A model generated the notes under the pieces. The model was not told the origin of the DNA. It saw nothing but the letters and a program-made list of their open reading frames with translations, and did not search any database. From NCBI GenBank assembly GCA_032716605.1, contig CM064502.1, positions 31,998,910 to 32,062,909 of the forward strand: a stretch of DNA of 64,000 bases. The letters run 5' to 3'. This document shows positions 42,404 to 54,609 of the stretch, piece by piece. The number at the start of each line of letters is the position of its first letter. Positions within the stretch are counted from its first letter, which is position 1. This DNA is from Paralithodes platypus (taxonomy: Eukaryota > Arthropoda > Malacostraca > Decapoda > Lithodidae). A program made the position numbers and the translations under genes.

Positions 42404-42765
42404 TATAGCGAATAGACTGAGATCGATTTTACCCTTTTGATTACTAGAGGCCCTTCCTAAAACTGAATAAAATCGTCATATAGCAACCAGAATAAGATGA
42501 AAATTACGTCACGGTGCTGAAGGGGTTGAGTTGGTGTAGCCCTGTTGTATAAGGGTACTCCAGTTAGAGGAACTCCGAGACTCGCCGCTAATGATCCTCC
42601 AGTCACCTTTTGTCGTCGCTATTGATCATCGCTGTAGCTGAGGCCGACTGTTTGTAAGGGTGATGTGCACCTCTTGCTACAACCATTTATGGCACTCCTA
42701 ATGGAAACTATTACTGGTGTCACACTTATAAAGGTGAAAACAATGTTTGGCACTACAGTATATCC

Positions 42766-43150
42766 TAGACAAATATCTTGCATCAAACCCGCGACTGATG
42801 CGTTTGTAAATGAATAACTTTACTTTATTTCCCCCCTCAGATTCATCAAGAATTATTGCGTATAATTATATATTACTAAGACGTTATTCTTTGTTTCCCA
42901 GATTTACGAAAGACCCCTTATAACTGTGTTATGTTACTAACCCATCTGTCCCCTACTAACTTCCTAATCCTGCCACGGACATTGATTCCAGAGCAGTAGT
43001 TCCCTTTCCAATGTTCCCTTACCCACTCTAAACCACTGTTTGGACACTTCATCCTCAGTGTTTTGGAGGACAAGAAGCCTAAAAGGGTAACTAGATCTGT
43101 TGTTGCTTGATTTCCTTTGTACTCGTTTGTACGCCTTTGTATATCATTCT
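42766..43150 (+). pseudogene. LINE D fragment (copy 2)
   Basis: From 'ctagacaaatatcttgcatcaaacccgcgactg' to 'cttgatttcctttgtactcg'. A ~90-bp foreign stretch (about 42843-42933) interrupts the 3' UTR relative to copy 1. Confidence 0.75.
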
Positions 43151-43939
43151 TTTTTTATACGAAAGTATTGTTTGTTGTACATTGTGTAATCAAAAGGATA
43201 ACGATATTGGATTGCTTGACTTAGTTTGATCAATTAATTATAACTAACACTCAAATAATAATAAATACATTGATCGATGATTTAGGGTAAATTGAAATAT
43301 ATTGGTCCTAGGACCTGTTTAAGCTTGATACAAATGAGTTATGAAAAACGAAATATGTTAATATTGTCATTGGATGTGAAAAGATAAACGAAATACTGAA
43401 AGTTATGTTTTGAAGAATATTGTAAACCAGTACATTAAACCATGCATGGTAGCCCTTTCGTGCACGGGAAGGCGCACTTGCGTCTTGCGAGGACACTTAC
43501 AATTTTTAGTGTATTTATTTTTTCTTCAACTCCTGCAGTTGTCATTGAGCGAGCTTATTCGCAGACAAATAATTTTGGAGAGCTGTTTATGAGATTAGGA
43601 GAATGTTGTATAAAAATACTAAGCATCATCTTAGGAACTTGAAAGGGTTAATAAGGTAGACTAACCATATATTACTAACAATTAAGGCTACCATGATATT
43701 TGCACTCAGTACAGGCAAACACTTTTGGCTTGGTATCCAACACGAGGGACTGGGAGCCAAGTGGGTAGGTACACTAACATTGGGTATAAATATAGTTGGA
43801 CTGGCTAGCTGGCCCCCGGGGTATCGAGGTATTGTTGTTCTTACTGGTGATGATACCTATACCCGGACACTCTCAGGCATTGTTTGGCTGATGCTGCACG
43901 CAGAGTCACGTTGATGCATTTGTTTACAGATGGTGTTAA
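43151..43939. other. Unannotated spacer
   Basis: AT-rich. A 73-codon frame (43693-43914, MIFALSTGKHFW..) exists but has no recognised motif and no support. Confidence 0.4.
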
Positions 43940-44078
43940 TTATAATTGAAGAACATTTTCGGACAGTTTTGTCTCGCTTTCTCTTCTATGTGGATGAGGG
44001 AGATAAAATGCAAAGCTGCTTGTGACTAGTGTCTTTCCCAGAGTTGAAAGAGAGACAGGGTCAAAATCAAGAAATGTA
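43940..44078 (-). pseudogene. Inverted LINE X tail
   Basis: Minus-strand 'tgattttgaccctgtctctc', 'gggaaagacactagtcacaagc', 'gcattttatctccctc'. It abuts the plus-strand LINE X body in head-to-head orientation. Confidence 0.7.
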
Positions 44079-45585
44079 CAATGTAGCCTACACACGGATC
44101 GCTTCGGAGATCGGCCAAACATTCTTGACTTATTTTTTACTTCTAACCCTTCTTCTTATACTGTCAATGTTTTCTCTCCTTTGGTCTCCTCCGACCATAC
44201 ACTTATCTCCGTCACCTGTCCTATCTCTTCAGTACGGCCACCCGATCCTCCCAGCCGGCGACGGTTGTGGCACTTTGGCACTGCTGATTGGGAGGATCTC
44301 CGGCAGTACTTCTTTGAGTTCCCATGGAATGACTTCTGCTTCTGTGCCGAGGACCCTCTGAGAGTGCTGAACGCATTACCGAGGTAATCCTCCCGGGCAT
44401 GGAAGCGTACATTCCATTTTCTTTCTCTCAGTCTAATGCAAACAAATCTTGGTTTTCTCACGCTTGTTCTACTGCTGTCCACAACAAGGAGGAAGCATTC
44501 AAACAGTACCGACGCCTTAAAACTCAAGAATCTCATGTTTCTGCCAAATCTGTTCTTCGACTTGCCGAGCACTCTTTCATCAATAATAAATTCACTGAAC
44601 TAGCTCTTCCCAAGCTTTCTGGCATCTAGCCAAAAACCTCTCCAACAATTTGTCTTCCTCGTCTTTCCCTCTCCTTTTCCACTCTGATGGCACAACTATC
44701 ACTTCTTCCTCTGACAAAGCTGAACTCTTCGCTCAAACTTTAGCTATAAACTCGTCCTTGGATAATTCCGGTGCTATTCCTCCCTCTCTCCTACTTATGC
44801 CTAGTATCGTAATCTCTTCTAAAGATATACTTTCTACCGTCTCTGGGTTTAATACTAAGAAAGCGTACGGTCCGGATGGTGTTCCTCCTGTTGTACTCAA
44901 AAACTGTGCTTCTGTGCTGACCCTCTGCCTAGGCAAACTCTTTCGTCTCTGTCTCTCCTCTAACGTCTTCCCTTCTTGCTGGAAGCTTTGCTTTCATTCA
45001 ACCTATCCCAAAGAAGGGTGACCGCTCTCAACCCTCCAACTATCGTCCAATTGCTCTCATCTCTTGTATCACTAAAGTTTTTGAAACTATTCTTGCATCC
45101 AAATTACTTACGCATTTCTCTTCTCATAATCTGGTCTCAGATCACCAATATGGCTTCCTTAAGGGTCGCTCTACTGGTGATATTCTTTCCTATCTTACTA
45201 ACTCTTGGTCATCCTCCTTTCGGGGCTTTGGTGATACCTTTTCTATTGCACTAGACACATTGAAGGCCTTCGATAGAGTCTGGCACAAATCTTTAATTTC
45301 AAAACTACCCTCATTCGGTCTCTATCCCTTCATCTGCCATCTGTGCCTTTGTCTCTAATTTCCTTTCCGATCATTCCGTAGCTGTGGTTGTGGACGGCCA
45401 TCGCTCACTTCCTCATTCTACCAACTCCAGTGTTCCTCAGGGTCTGTCCTATCTCCTATTCTCTTTCTAATTTTCATAAATAATTTTCTTAACTGTACAT
45501 CCAGTCCCATTCATTCATATGCAGACGACTCTACCTTACACTTCTCAATTAGTTTTCCAGAATGCCCCAATCAGCAATCCCTTAA

Positions 45586-46056
45586 CGCCTTACAAGCGGG
45601 CCCGTCAGTAACTTCTACTACCCGCCAAGCAGGTGGTTTTACCCTAAACGACCTTGTTTCCGTGCTCTTTTCATGCATAAACAAGAGCCAGAGCGTAATA
45701 CAATTATGTATTCCTGAAAGGGCGATAATTGGGCTTTCCAATGACACCAGAACCATCCTTTTACGACCACGCATTCTCTTGCAACGATAGTGCAAGACGA
45801 AGGAAAAATCCCTAAAATACGGTCATTTCCTTACATAATTCCCTGTGTAGCGAGGCAGTGAGTGTGGGTGTGTGTGGAGTTGGGCCCAGTGCTGGCGCGG
45901 GAGCCGTGCCGAACGGTCAGAACCGACCTACGCTCCTCCCACCGCTCGTCTCTCTCTCAGAGCCAACTATTGCTCAAAATTGCACACCGCCTGAAGTCGG
46001 CCCCCGCCACATAGTCCTTTCTTCTCTTGGCCGACTCCGGCGCCGCCAGACAAGGG
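45586..46056. mobile_element. TTAA-flanked element inside LINE X
   Basis: TTAA at 45582-45585 and 46057-46060. Ends 'cgccttacaagcggg' and 'cgccagacaaggg' are imperfect inverted repeats. The interior (471 bp) is GC-richer than the LINE and has no transposase. Taking the flanks together, the LINE reading frame passes across the TTAA without a shift, which supports a clean TTAA insertion. A third TTAA family, unlike the two miniature families. Confidence 0.65.
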
Positions 46057-46500
46057 TTAAAGGCAAACGTAATGAAGCCATAGAACACTTATCTTCTGAT
46101 CTACAGTAGCTACTATTTCCAATTGGGGTAGAGAAAACCTTATTGCATTTAATGCTTCCAAGACCCAATTCTTCCTACCAATAAATGCCTACAGTGGCCG
46201 ATAGAGGTTGTGACGTTAACCACTCCGTTAGAACCGCATGGCTTGTCCTACAGTGACTCGCTAGGATTGCCAGGGCAGTGGATGGGGCTACAGTTTGTGT
46301 ATTAGAGTGTGCTTTATTTCATATGAAAGCTTGTGTCATGGGCAGTCCAGAAAGGCTTTTTGTTTTCACCCATGTCAAGGCTTTATATATTTAATTGTAA
46401 AGTATATGTTTTATCATTAACTAGTAATGATGGGATCTGGGAGAGAGAGAGAGAGTAGAACAGAGTGAGAGGGAGCGCGTAGTGTTTTTGTCCCGCTCGA

Positions 46501-46508
46501 TGACGTCA
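46501..46508 (+). promoter_or_regulatory. CRE-like TGACGTCA in U3
   Basis: Perfect octamer about 130 bp upstream of the TATA box, conserved in element A's LTR. Confidence 0.5.
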
Positions 46509-46630
46509 CGGCTGGCTGCCTTGTTCGTGGGGGTTGGTTGAGAGAGGTCCTTCCCATGCTGTTAGCTCCCTTGTTAGTGGCTAGAGGACTTGCAACCGCT
46601 TTTTTCCCACGCGGCTCGAGCTGGTGCGAG

Positions 46631-46670
46631 TATATATACAGTTCCTCGCCACTCTCTCCCTCAGATCTGG
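46631..46670 (+). promoter_or_regulatory. Core promoter of element C
   Basis: 'tatatataca' at 46631-46640 is followed 30 bp later by 'cctcagatct', which fits an arthropod initiator (TCA-purine). The R region would therefore start near 46662. Confidence 0.55.
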
Positions 46671-48014
46671 TTTCTAGAATGCACCCATCTTTTTCCCTTG
46701 CTACCTGTACCCCGCTCGCACCTAAGAATCTTTTCCTCTGCCTATCTCTCTCATTTTCCATATCTTTCACCACCTTTTATTAATATTATACCCCCTCTGG
46801 TTAACTCTGCAAAATCAGCTTCATGCTGGCCAGTTGTATTGTGCGTTAAGGTCTGATATAACCCATGTATGTTAGTTGTTAAGATAAGTGGATCACGAAG
46901 CATTGGTTGGCATTTATATTGTTTAAGTACTGCATCCTTTAATTATTAGTGTTCTGCTGGATTAGATAATGCTAGACTAGGAGTCTGATATTATAAGGTA
47001 TTGTTTCCTATGAGTGCTGGCTTTAGTTAAAAGCTGCACGACATACCTGAGAACTGGAGTTGATTGAGTAAATTCTAGTCTGTGTGCCATTGAGAGTAGA
47101 GCATGCACGAATGAGGGCTTTTTGCCTATACCATTCTGCACTGTTCTAGTCTCGATTGTTTGTCTTTGAGGTACGCCAGGAGAACGCTTAATACTTCGGT
47201 ATTAAAGTTTCTCAAGAGAGCTACCCTTCCCTATAACGTAATATTTGACGCACAGACTTGAGATTTGCACTAGGCTATGCGGCATGCCATGCGCACCAGT
47301 ATCTCGTATCATTGACTCTAGCTAGACTTTATCAGTCATAGTAGACATTAAGTATATTAACCTAATTACTCTTTTTATGCATACCCGTTTATGATTACAC
47401 AAGCATTTCGCAGCCTAGTTTGATGTATTGAGACACAAACGACTTAGGCTCTTTTTGTTGATAGGAATACTGCATTGTCGTGGCGATTATTATTATTGTT
47501 GTTGTGTTTAGGATATTCTTGGCTCCGACGGCATTATATATATTCTGCCTTTTTGTGTGCATAGCCTGCACGAGCATTGTTCCGCTGCCTGCCTTTTGGG
47601 TTCCATTTCCGATACGAGCATCTTTATAGCATCTAACATTTAAAGAAGATTCCTTGTTAGTGTTGAAGGACTTTAGTGCACTTTCTTTCATGCAGGAGTG
47701 CCTGACATTTATTGATTAAAGTAACGTAAGCTGTAACTTCTCTTACCACCGTACTTTGCATACCATAACCAAGCACCTTCGGTTATAGGTAGTAATAGGC
47801 TGTTTTCACATAACATTAAGCCTAGAGTAGACGCACATTTATTGAGAGTTTGATAGCCTATTATTGCATATAGAACTCTGTAGAGTATTTGTGTTCTTTG
47901 TTCACTGGGAATATACATCAGAGGTTGGAGCTAGCGCTTTCCGTTGTAGCATTTATGCCATTACTAGTCCAATGAATAAGAGCCCTGATATATTTAAACC
48001 CCAGTCGTAACAAA

Positions 48015-48022
48015 TGGCAACC
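48015..48022 (+). promoter_or_regulatory. Primer binding site of element C
   Basis: TGGCAACC, two bases after the LTR. It differs by one base from TGGCGACC in A and B. The next ~20 bases ('ttacctaggatttggtgaac') are also close to those of A and B. Confidence 0.55.
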
Positions 48023-48230
48023 TTACCTAGGATTTGGTGAACCTACATTTATTAAGCAGGGAACATTTGTTGTTTTGGGGAATATTTTGCGAGGATCAGC
48101 AAGAATAATTTTTTTTTGCAACATAGTATAGCCCTTGAGTATTTCCGAGAATTTTTGTGTGTATATCGAGGTATAAGAGTTTGGTGTGCTTCTTTTCTGA
48201 ATATTGTGGTGAGAATTTTTTGTGAGCATC

Positions 48231-50669
48231 ATGTCTTATACCGGATCAGAGGAGAATGGAGACACAGTACGTAATGTCGAAACTGAGGAACAGCAGTATG
48301 ATGAAAGGGTTAATCGGGTGAACTGTGAGGAGGATGCTAGGATATTTTTGCAATGGCCTGTTACTGCCGAGCGGTTGGAGGGTATGGAGCGGTACGGTCT
48401 TCAATGCCTGGCCACAGCTATCGGTCATGCGGGTACTAGCGGCATGACCAGGGATAACTTGATAACGTGTGTACTGGGCAGGGTGACTGGTGAGCGAGAT
48501 GGGTTGAGTGCTCAGAGCCCTTCGGCCATGCTTCCCCTACACTCGACTCCCAGCCATCCCAGTAGTTTGCCGACCCCGGGTACGCTTCCACAGTTGGGTG
48601 GTGACTGGCAGGGTGGGTTGCCCCTGGGGGGACCACCGGTAATTTCAAACATTGTAGCACCTTCACCTCCTCAAGGGTTATCGCCAGAATTATTGTTTAA
48701 GCTCGAATTAGCTAAGCTTCAGCATCAGCAGCAAATATAATTAGCCAAGATAGAAGAGAGAAAAACTATCAGTCAGCAGCACATAGAGCTAGCAAAAATC
48801 CAAGCTGAGTTAGAGTCGACTAGGTACTGTGCCGACATGGACGTAGAGAAGTCGCGAGTAGAGGCAACGGGACAGCGACTTGGGGCTGGTAACCGTGTTC
48901 ATGAGCAGTCTCTCTCGCACTTATTGAAACTGGTTCCGGTGTTTGATGAGAGTGGTGTAACAGAATTTTTCACACGCTTTGAGAAGAAGTGCCAGGAACA
49001 CCAGTGGCCAGAGAATAAATGGGCAGCACTTGTATCCTCTAGATTAATAGGCAAGGGTCTTAAAGCCTACGATGCATTACCTTTGGAGTTATGTATTGTG
49101 TACGAGGATCTCAAGGAGGCTGTCCTGAGGGCTTACGAACTGCAACCAGAAACGTACCGTTTGAAGTTCCGGGGTGTAACTAAGGGAAGAGATAGCACCT
49201 TTTTGGAACACGCCCGGGACTTGTCCGATGCTATGGGGAACTGGCTCCGATCTGAGAAGGTCACAACATTTGATGAAATTAAGCAGTTAATGATGTTGGA
49301 GCAGTTCTTTAAGAGCACGGGCGGTGATCTAACTTTGAACTTAAAGGAGAAAAAACCAAGAACTCTAGTAGAAGCAGCAGAAATGGCTGATCTACGGCTG
49401 TCGTTGATTCGGGGTTGCGGGTCCTCACAGAAGTACGATGCAAGTGCTAGGGACCGTTATCCTCCCCCTCCCCGTAGCAATGACACATTTAAACCAAAGA
49501 GCAATGAAAGTAAAACTGAAGCCAAACCTACCACCACACCGTATGTGAAAAGTCAGGGGCCTTTTACATCACAGTATAAGCCGAAACCGAAATTTATGTG
49601 TTTTAGGTGCCACCAGGAGGGTCATAAGGCAAATGAGTGCCCTAGTCGACCTCCTCCGGCAGCCGTGTCTTTTGCTCACGGTATTGGAGTGTTCAAGAGG
49701 ACATCGGAGTTTGTTAGAGGCATTTCTTCCGAGGTAAATACACTGCCAGTGCAGAAGGATCCGGAAGGCTTATTCCCTGTCCGTGATGCCTTTAGTGACC
49801 ACAGGGGACTCGGTTGTGTGGAGTGGGGGGGTAGAAGACATGAGGTGAGAATTTTGCGTGACACTGGGGCATCGCAAACACTGTTGAGAAATTTCACTGG
49901 TAAACCTGTCAATACGGCGCGGATGGTTGTGGTTCAGGGAGTTAATGCGACAAGGTCATACCCGCTTGTAAGAATGAAGGTGGAAGTTGATGGTGTGACT
50001 CGTGACCTGGATGTAGGAATTGTGGAGAAGTTACCTGTTGGGGGCGTCGACCTCCTTCTTGGCAACGACTTTGCGGGGCCTACTTCTGAGGCTCCACCCT
50101 TAGTCGTTGTCGAGAAGCCTGCCGACGTGAGTAGGGAGGAGCAGGAGTGGGTTGGGAAGTGTCCGGGGCAGCCTATGGAGTGTGTTGTCACCGGAGATTC
50201 TGCATCCAGGGAGTCACATTCTGGTCAACAATCTTTAGATCAGCGGAGGAAGGGTACCGAGAAGGGGTTGGAAGTTGATGCGGTTGAGAGTTTAGTGTCA
50301 ACGGACCTTCTCGGGGACTCATTATTAGGACCACATTTCGAGTCTGGAGAAGACCCAGTAACTGTTCCTGAAGGGGCAGAGGATGGGCTTAAAAAGACGA
50401 AAGAGTTGAAGGAGGACAGTGATGCACAGTCGGGAGATGTAGCAACAAGGTGCCCTGACGCGTACCCTATGAGAAATGGGTCGGCGAAAACGGTGGTCCG
50501 AAGCTTGCTAGTGTATTTTTCCCGGTATGGTTACCCGCAGGGGCTTCAGTCAGTCCAGGGACCCAACTTCACTTCTAGCCTCTTTGTCCAAGCAATGCCG
50601 CAGCATGAGATTGTTGGGGTTGTGTCATCTGCATATCATCCGGAGAGCCAGGGTGTGTTAGAGCGATAG
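48231..50669 (+). pseudogene. gag-pro: Gag-protease-integrase remnant of element C
   Basis: ATG at 48231 (MSYTGSEE..). The frame runs to 50669 with one internal TAA (48738-48740) in the coiled coil. Order: N-terminal 'EEDARIFLQWP' and 'GLQCLATAIGHA'; proline-rich linker; coiled coil; capsid (48900-49420) with a SCAN-like half ('NWLRSEKVTTFDEIKQLMML' onward); CCHC knuckle 'CFRCHQEGHKANEC' (49598-49640); protease 'LRDTGASQTLL' (49855) and 'LLLGNDF' (50055). Then, after 'AQSGD', it jumps in frame to the integrase core at 'VATRCPDAYP', removing the zinc finger and first catalytic Asp. 'SVQGPNF' replaces the usual 'SDQGSNF', so the second catalytic Asp is also lost. It ends at TAG within 'GVLER', where element B has Trp. 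Confidence 0.9.
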
Positions 50670-51775
50670 CACTCAGCCTTGAAATCTGTGCTTCGTTGTT
50701 GTTGCTTTGAGAGTGGGAGGGATTGGGATCTTGGCCTGCCATGTGTTTTGTTTGCTGTGTGGGAGGTACCTGGGGAGAGTTTGGGATTCAGCCCTAATGA
50801 GCTCGTCTTTGGACACCGTGTCAGAGGGCCTCTCCATATGGTTGAAGAAGTATGGGAGGGCGCAGAAAAACCTTGTTCTATGCTCAAGTGTTCCTCAACA
50901 GTCGAGAACGGATGTTGCGCAGTCTGGAGTTGGCTGGCCGTAATTTGACTAGCTCTCAGGCCCTCAGGAAGGACAGGTACGACCTCAAGGTTGAACTCAG
51001 GGAGTTTCACGTGGGTCAGGAGGTGTTGATTCTACTGCCCCTTGTAGGTCACCCCTTATCCGCGAAGTACGCTGGTCCTTATAGGGTGGTGGAGGAGCTA
51101 TCGGACCTGGTTTACTTGGTAGCCACTCCAGACAGGCGGAAGCACAATCAGTTATGTCATGTTAATCCCATGAAGGAGTATGGGAGGCACCCCCCTGAGC
51201 CTCTCACTGTGCCTGTGATGACGTTTAGCAGTAAAGGTGGAGAAGGAGAACAGGACAGTCAAGCTCAGGTGGAGGATAACTGGAAGGATAAGAAGTTCAA
51301 ATGGGCACCTGAGTGTGAGAAGGTGTTTAGGGAAGTAAAACACCTGTTGTGCACTCACCCGATCCTCAGGGCCCCTGACTTTAGCCTACCTTTCCAACTA
51401 GCAACGGAGGCTAGTGGTGTGGGGGCTGGTGCCGTCCTTGTGGAAAAGGACGTTGATGGGCTGGAGCATCCTGTTAGTTTCTGCTCGGAGAAGTACAATT
51501 CGGCCCAGGGGAGCTGCTCTGTTGTCGAGGAGGAGCTGCTGGCGGTTGTGCTTGTGCTGGGGCATTTCGAGGTCTATGTTCCAGCCTATGGTCCAGTCGT
51601 TGTAGTTTACCCAGATCATCACCCTCTCAAGTTCTTGGACCAGTTTCACAATCGGAATATGAGGCTGACCAGGTGGTCACTAAGGTTATTGGTATATAAC
51701 CTGGACATACGCCATATTGCTGGTTGTGACAACGTGGTTGCAGATGGTCGTTCAAGGGTATATGATCCTGGGTAG
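50670..51775 (+). pseudogene. Integrase C-terminus joined to RNase H in element C, RT deleted
   Basis: 50679-50888 continues the integrase ('GRDWDLGLPCVLFA', 'ELVFGHRVRGPL'). A frameshift near 50886 then moves it to the frame that is open to 51775. That frame holds the 'GPYRVVEELSDLVYLVATPDRR' module (GPY) and then, after 'VEDNW', 'KDKKFKWAPECEKVF', which is the tether just upstream of RNase H. So the RT palm and fingers are absent, with the frame kept. RNase H follows ('ATEASGVGAGAVL', 'EEELLAVVL', 'YPDHHPL'). The first Asp of RNase H (element B 'ATDASG') is Glu here. Confidence 0.88.
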
Positions 51776-52249
51776 ATTGACACACGGGTAGCCTCCTGCT
51801 TTAGTTTGAATAGTATTTTGCGCTTGGTGCTTGTTGGCTCGCGGTTGTAGCCCAGCGTATTGGGTCGTAAAGCAGGAGTTGAGCGTTTGGTATAGAAGAA
51901 AAAACTAGGCTTGCCCCTATAGTGCAGCCGAAATAAACAAATTATAAACATAACAATCGAATAAAAACTCTTTCTTTGATAGTTGAATTTTTTTAGTATG
52001 TTATAGCAGTAATTCTGAGTTGCACTCCTTTCAGAATGCTGGGCTAGAGAAGCTCGCTCTTGAGGAGCATAACTACATATAATTTAACCTATGGTGATGG
52101 GGAGGGTTATCATTTTGAAAAATGTTTTGTTGAAGAACTGTGCCAGATATTTTACTGCCGCTGGGTGATGGGAAGTGGAGATATAGCATGGGTTCTAACC
52201 ATCAGATTTTTGTGAGCCTTGGGGCCTCTGTAAAAAATCTTGGGGGGGG
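51776..52249 (+). other. 3' untranslated region and polypurine tract of element C
   Basis: No frame of note. It ends 'aaaaaatcttgggggggg' (52232-52249), the polypurine tract, touching the 3' LTR. The motif matches element B. Confidence 0.7.
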
Positions 52250-54049
52250 TGTGACGTTAACCACTCCGTTAGAACCGCATGGCTTGTCCTACAGTGACTC
52301 GCTAGGATCGCCAGGGCAGTGGATGGGGCTACAGTTTTGTGTATTAGAGTGTGCTTTATTTCATATGAAAGCTTGTGTCATGGGCAGTCCAGAAAGGCTC
52401 TTTGTTTTCACCCATGTCAAGGCTTTATATATTTAATTGTAAAATATATGTTTTATCATTAACTAGTAATGATGGGATCTGGGAGAGAGAGAGAGTAGAA
52501 CAGAGTGAGAGGGAGCGCGTAGTGTTTTTGTCCCGCTCGATGACGTCACGGCTGGCTGCCTCGTGGGGGTTGGTTGAGAGAGGTCCTTCCCATGCTGTTA
52601 GCTCCCTTGTTAGTGGCTAGAGGACTTGCAACCACTTTTTTCCCACGCGGCTCGAGCTGGTGCGAGTATATATACAGTTCCTCGCCACTCTCTCCCTCAG
52701 ATCTGGTTTCTAGAACCCACCCATCTTTTTCCCTTGCTACCTGTACCCCGCTCGCACCTGAGAATCTTTTCCTCTGCCTATCTCTCTCATTTTCCATATC
52801 TTTCACCACCTTTTATTAATATTATACCCCCTCTGGTTAACTCTGCAAAATCAGCTTCATGCTGGCCAGTTGTATTGTGCGTTAAGGTCTGATATAACCC
52901 ATGTATGTTAGTTGTTAAGATAAGTGGATCACGAAGCATTGGTTGGCATTTATATTGTTTAAGTACTGCATCCTTTAATTATTAGTGTTCTGCTGGATTA
53001 GATAATGCTAGACTAGGAGTCTGATATTATAAGGTATTGTTTCCTATGAGTGCTGGCTTTAGTTAAAAGCTGCACGACATACCTGAGAACTGGAGTTGAT
53101 TGAGTAAATTCTAGTCTGTGTGCCATTGAGAGTAGAGCATGCACGAATGAGGGCTTTTTGCCTATACCATTCTGCACTGTTCTAGTCTCGATTGTTTGTC
53201 TTTGAGGTACGCCAGGAGAACGCTTAATACTTCGGTATTAAGGTTTCTCAAGAGAGCTACCCTTCCCTATAACGTAATATTTGACGCACAGACTTGAGAT
53301 TTGCACTAGGCTATGCGGCATGCCATGCGCACCAGTATCTCGTATCATTGACTCTAGCTAGACTTTATCAGTCATAGTAGACATTAAGTATATTAACCTA
53401 ATTACTCTTTTTATGCATACCCGTTTATGATTACACAAGCATTTCGCAGCCTAGTTTGATGTATTGAGACACAAACGACTTAGGCTCTTTTTGTTGATAG
53501 GAATACTGCATTGTCGTGGCGATTATTATTATTGTTGTTGTGTTTAGGATATTCTTGGCTCCGACGGCATTATATATATTCTGCCTTTTTGTGTGCATAG
53601 CCTGCACGAGCATTGTTCCGCTGCCTGCCTTTTTGGGTTCCATTTCCGATACGAGCATCTTTATAGCATCTAACATTTAAAGAAGATTCCTTGTTAGTGT
53701 TGAAGGACTTTAGTGCACTTTCTTTCATGCAGGAGTGCCTGACATTTATTGATTAAAGTAACGTAAGCTGTAACTTCTCTTACCACCGTACTTTGCATAC
53801 CATAACCAAGCACCTTCGGTTATAGGTAGTAATAGGCTGTTTTCACATAACATTAAGCCTAGAGTAGACGCACATTTATTGAGAGTTTGATAGCCTATTA
53901 TTGCATATAGAACTCTGTAGAGTATTTGTGTTCTTTGTTCACTGGGAATATACAACAGAGGTTGGAGCTAGCGCTTTCCGTTGTAGAATTTATGCCATTA
54001 CTAGTCCAATGAATAAGAGCCCTGATATATTTAAACCCCAGTCGTAACA
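52250..54049 (+). repeat. 3' LTR of element C
   Basis: 1800 bp, pairs with 46209-48012. TGACGTCA recurs at 52541-52548 and the TATA box near 52667. Confidence 0.95.
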
Positions 54050-54053
54050 AGGT

Positions 54054-54609
54054 GTTGAACGCAAGGTTTACCGCAGTGTATTGTGGGAAATGGGCGACAT
54101 CGCGGAGCTATCCACTCTCCCTCTCCTTCAACAATTCTATAATATAATTATGCAGTTAGTCAAAATGTGTGTAGGTGACACATACTCTGGTCTATGCATA
54201 CTGTTGTTTTATATATTTTAAAATCATCCATATTCATAAATAACGTATATTTACAATACAAGGTCAGCAGGTATTTTCGCGCCAATTTTGTTATGATAAT
54301 TAATCAGCTTATAATTATGTTTGTGGTCATTATCAGCTGCATATGGACTTTCCCTTTATTACTATACTATATAAGCACTTAGTGTAGTTGTATACTGTAT
54401 AATAAAAACGTGTAGAATCACACAAAAATTGAGAAAAACTGTGCTTATCCTAGGTGTTGGGTATAGTGATGTCTACAGTCGTAGCTCTGGCGCTAGTTCA
54501 AAAGCGTTCACCAGAGGTCTCAAGGGAATTGTTGGTAGGGAGAATTTCGCCACCTAACTAGCCGTTCGGAACTCCCAGAGGACTATCCCCTACAATTCAA
54601 CAATACAAA
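54054..54609. other. Host block of element C, unidentified
   Basis: With 46190-46208 it forms a ~570-bp block inside LINE X in which element C landed. 'accaataaat' on the left and 'caaaaataaat' on the right may be its flanks. I see no transposase, and inverted ends are only hinted at ('gttgaacgc'/'gcgttcacc'). Confidence 0.4.

Larger units (their letters stand above)
41860..42526 (+). mobile_element. TTAA hairpin element, family 1 (copy g), interrupted
   Basis: Left half 41860-41970 ('gatgacgtcttg..ttctggctatccttagaagatt'). Right half about 42415-42526 ('gaggcccttcctaaaactgaataaaatcgtc..acggtgctgaagggg'). Between them are the S2b copy 2 and the TA-flanked element. The right flank is TTGA instead of TTAA. 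Confidence 0.65.
46209..48012 (+). repeat. 5' LTR of element C
   Basis: 1804 bp. Compared with 52250-54049 I see single-base changes and small indels only (for example 'tgccttgttcgtgggg' against 'tgcctcgtgggg'). Confidence 0.95.
46209..54049 (+). mobile_element. Gmr1-like Gypsy LTR retrotransposon C, young but internally deleted
   Basis: 7841 bp. LTRs start TGTGACG and end GTAACA, with a perfect 4-bp duplication AGGT (46205-46208, 54050-54053). The LTRs differ at about a dozen places in 1.8 kb, so the insertion is recent. The interior keeps gag and protease as one frame with a single stop. It then lacks the integrase zinc finger and half of the core, and further on the whole RT, while the integrase C-terminus and RNase H remain. 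Confidence 0.95.

Noticed and set aside
43693..43914. 73-codon frame with a 'ggtataaatatag' TATA-like box inside
   Set aside because: No recognised motif, the TATA-like string lies within the frame, and there are no neighbouring exons or repeats.
43940..44400. Twin-priming inversion of LINE X
   Set aside because: The inverted part is the 3' tail, which is also present at the far end of the element (57215); twin priming would invert an internal or 5' part.
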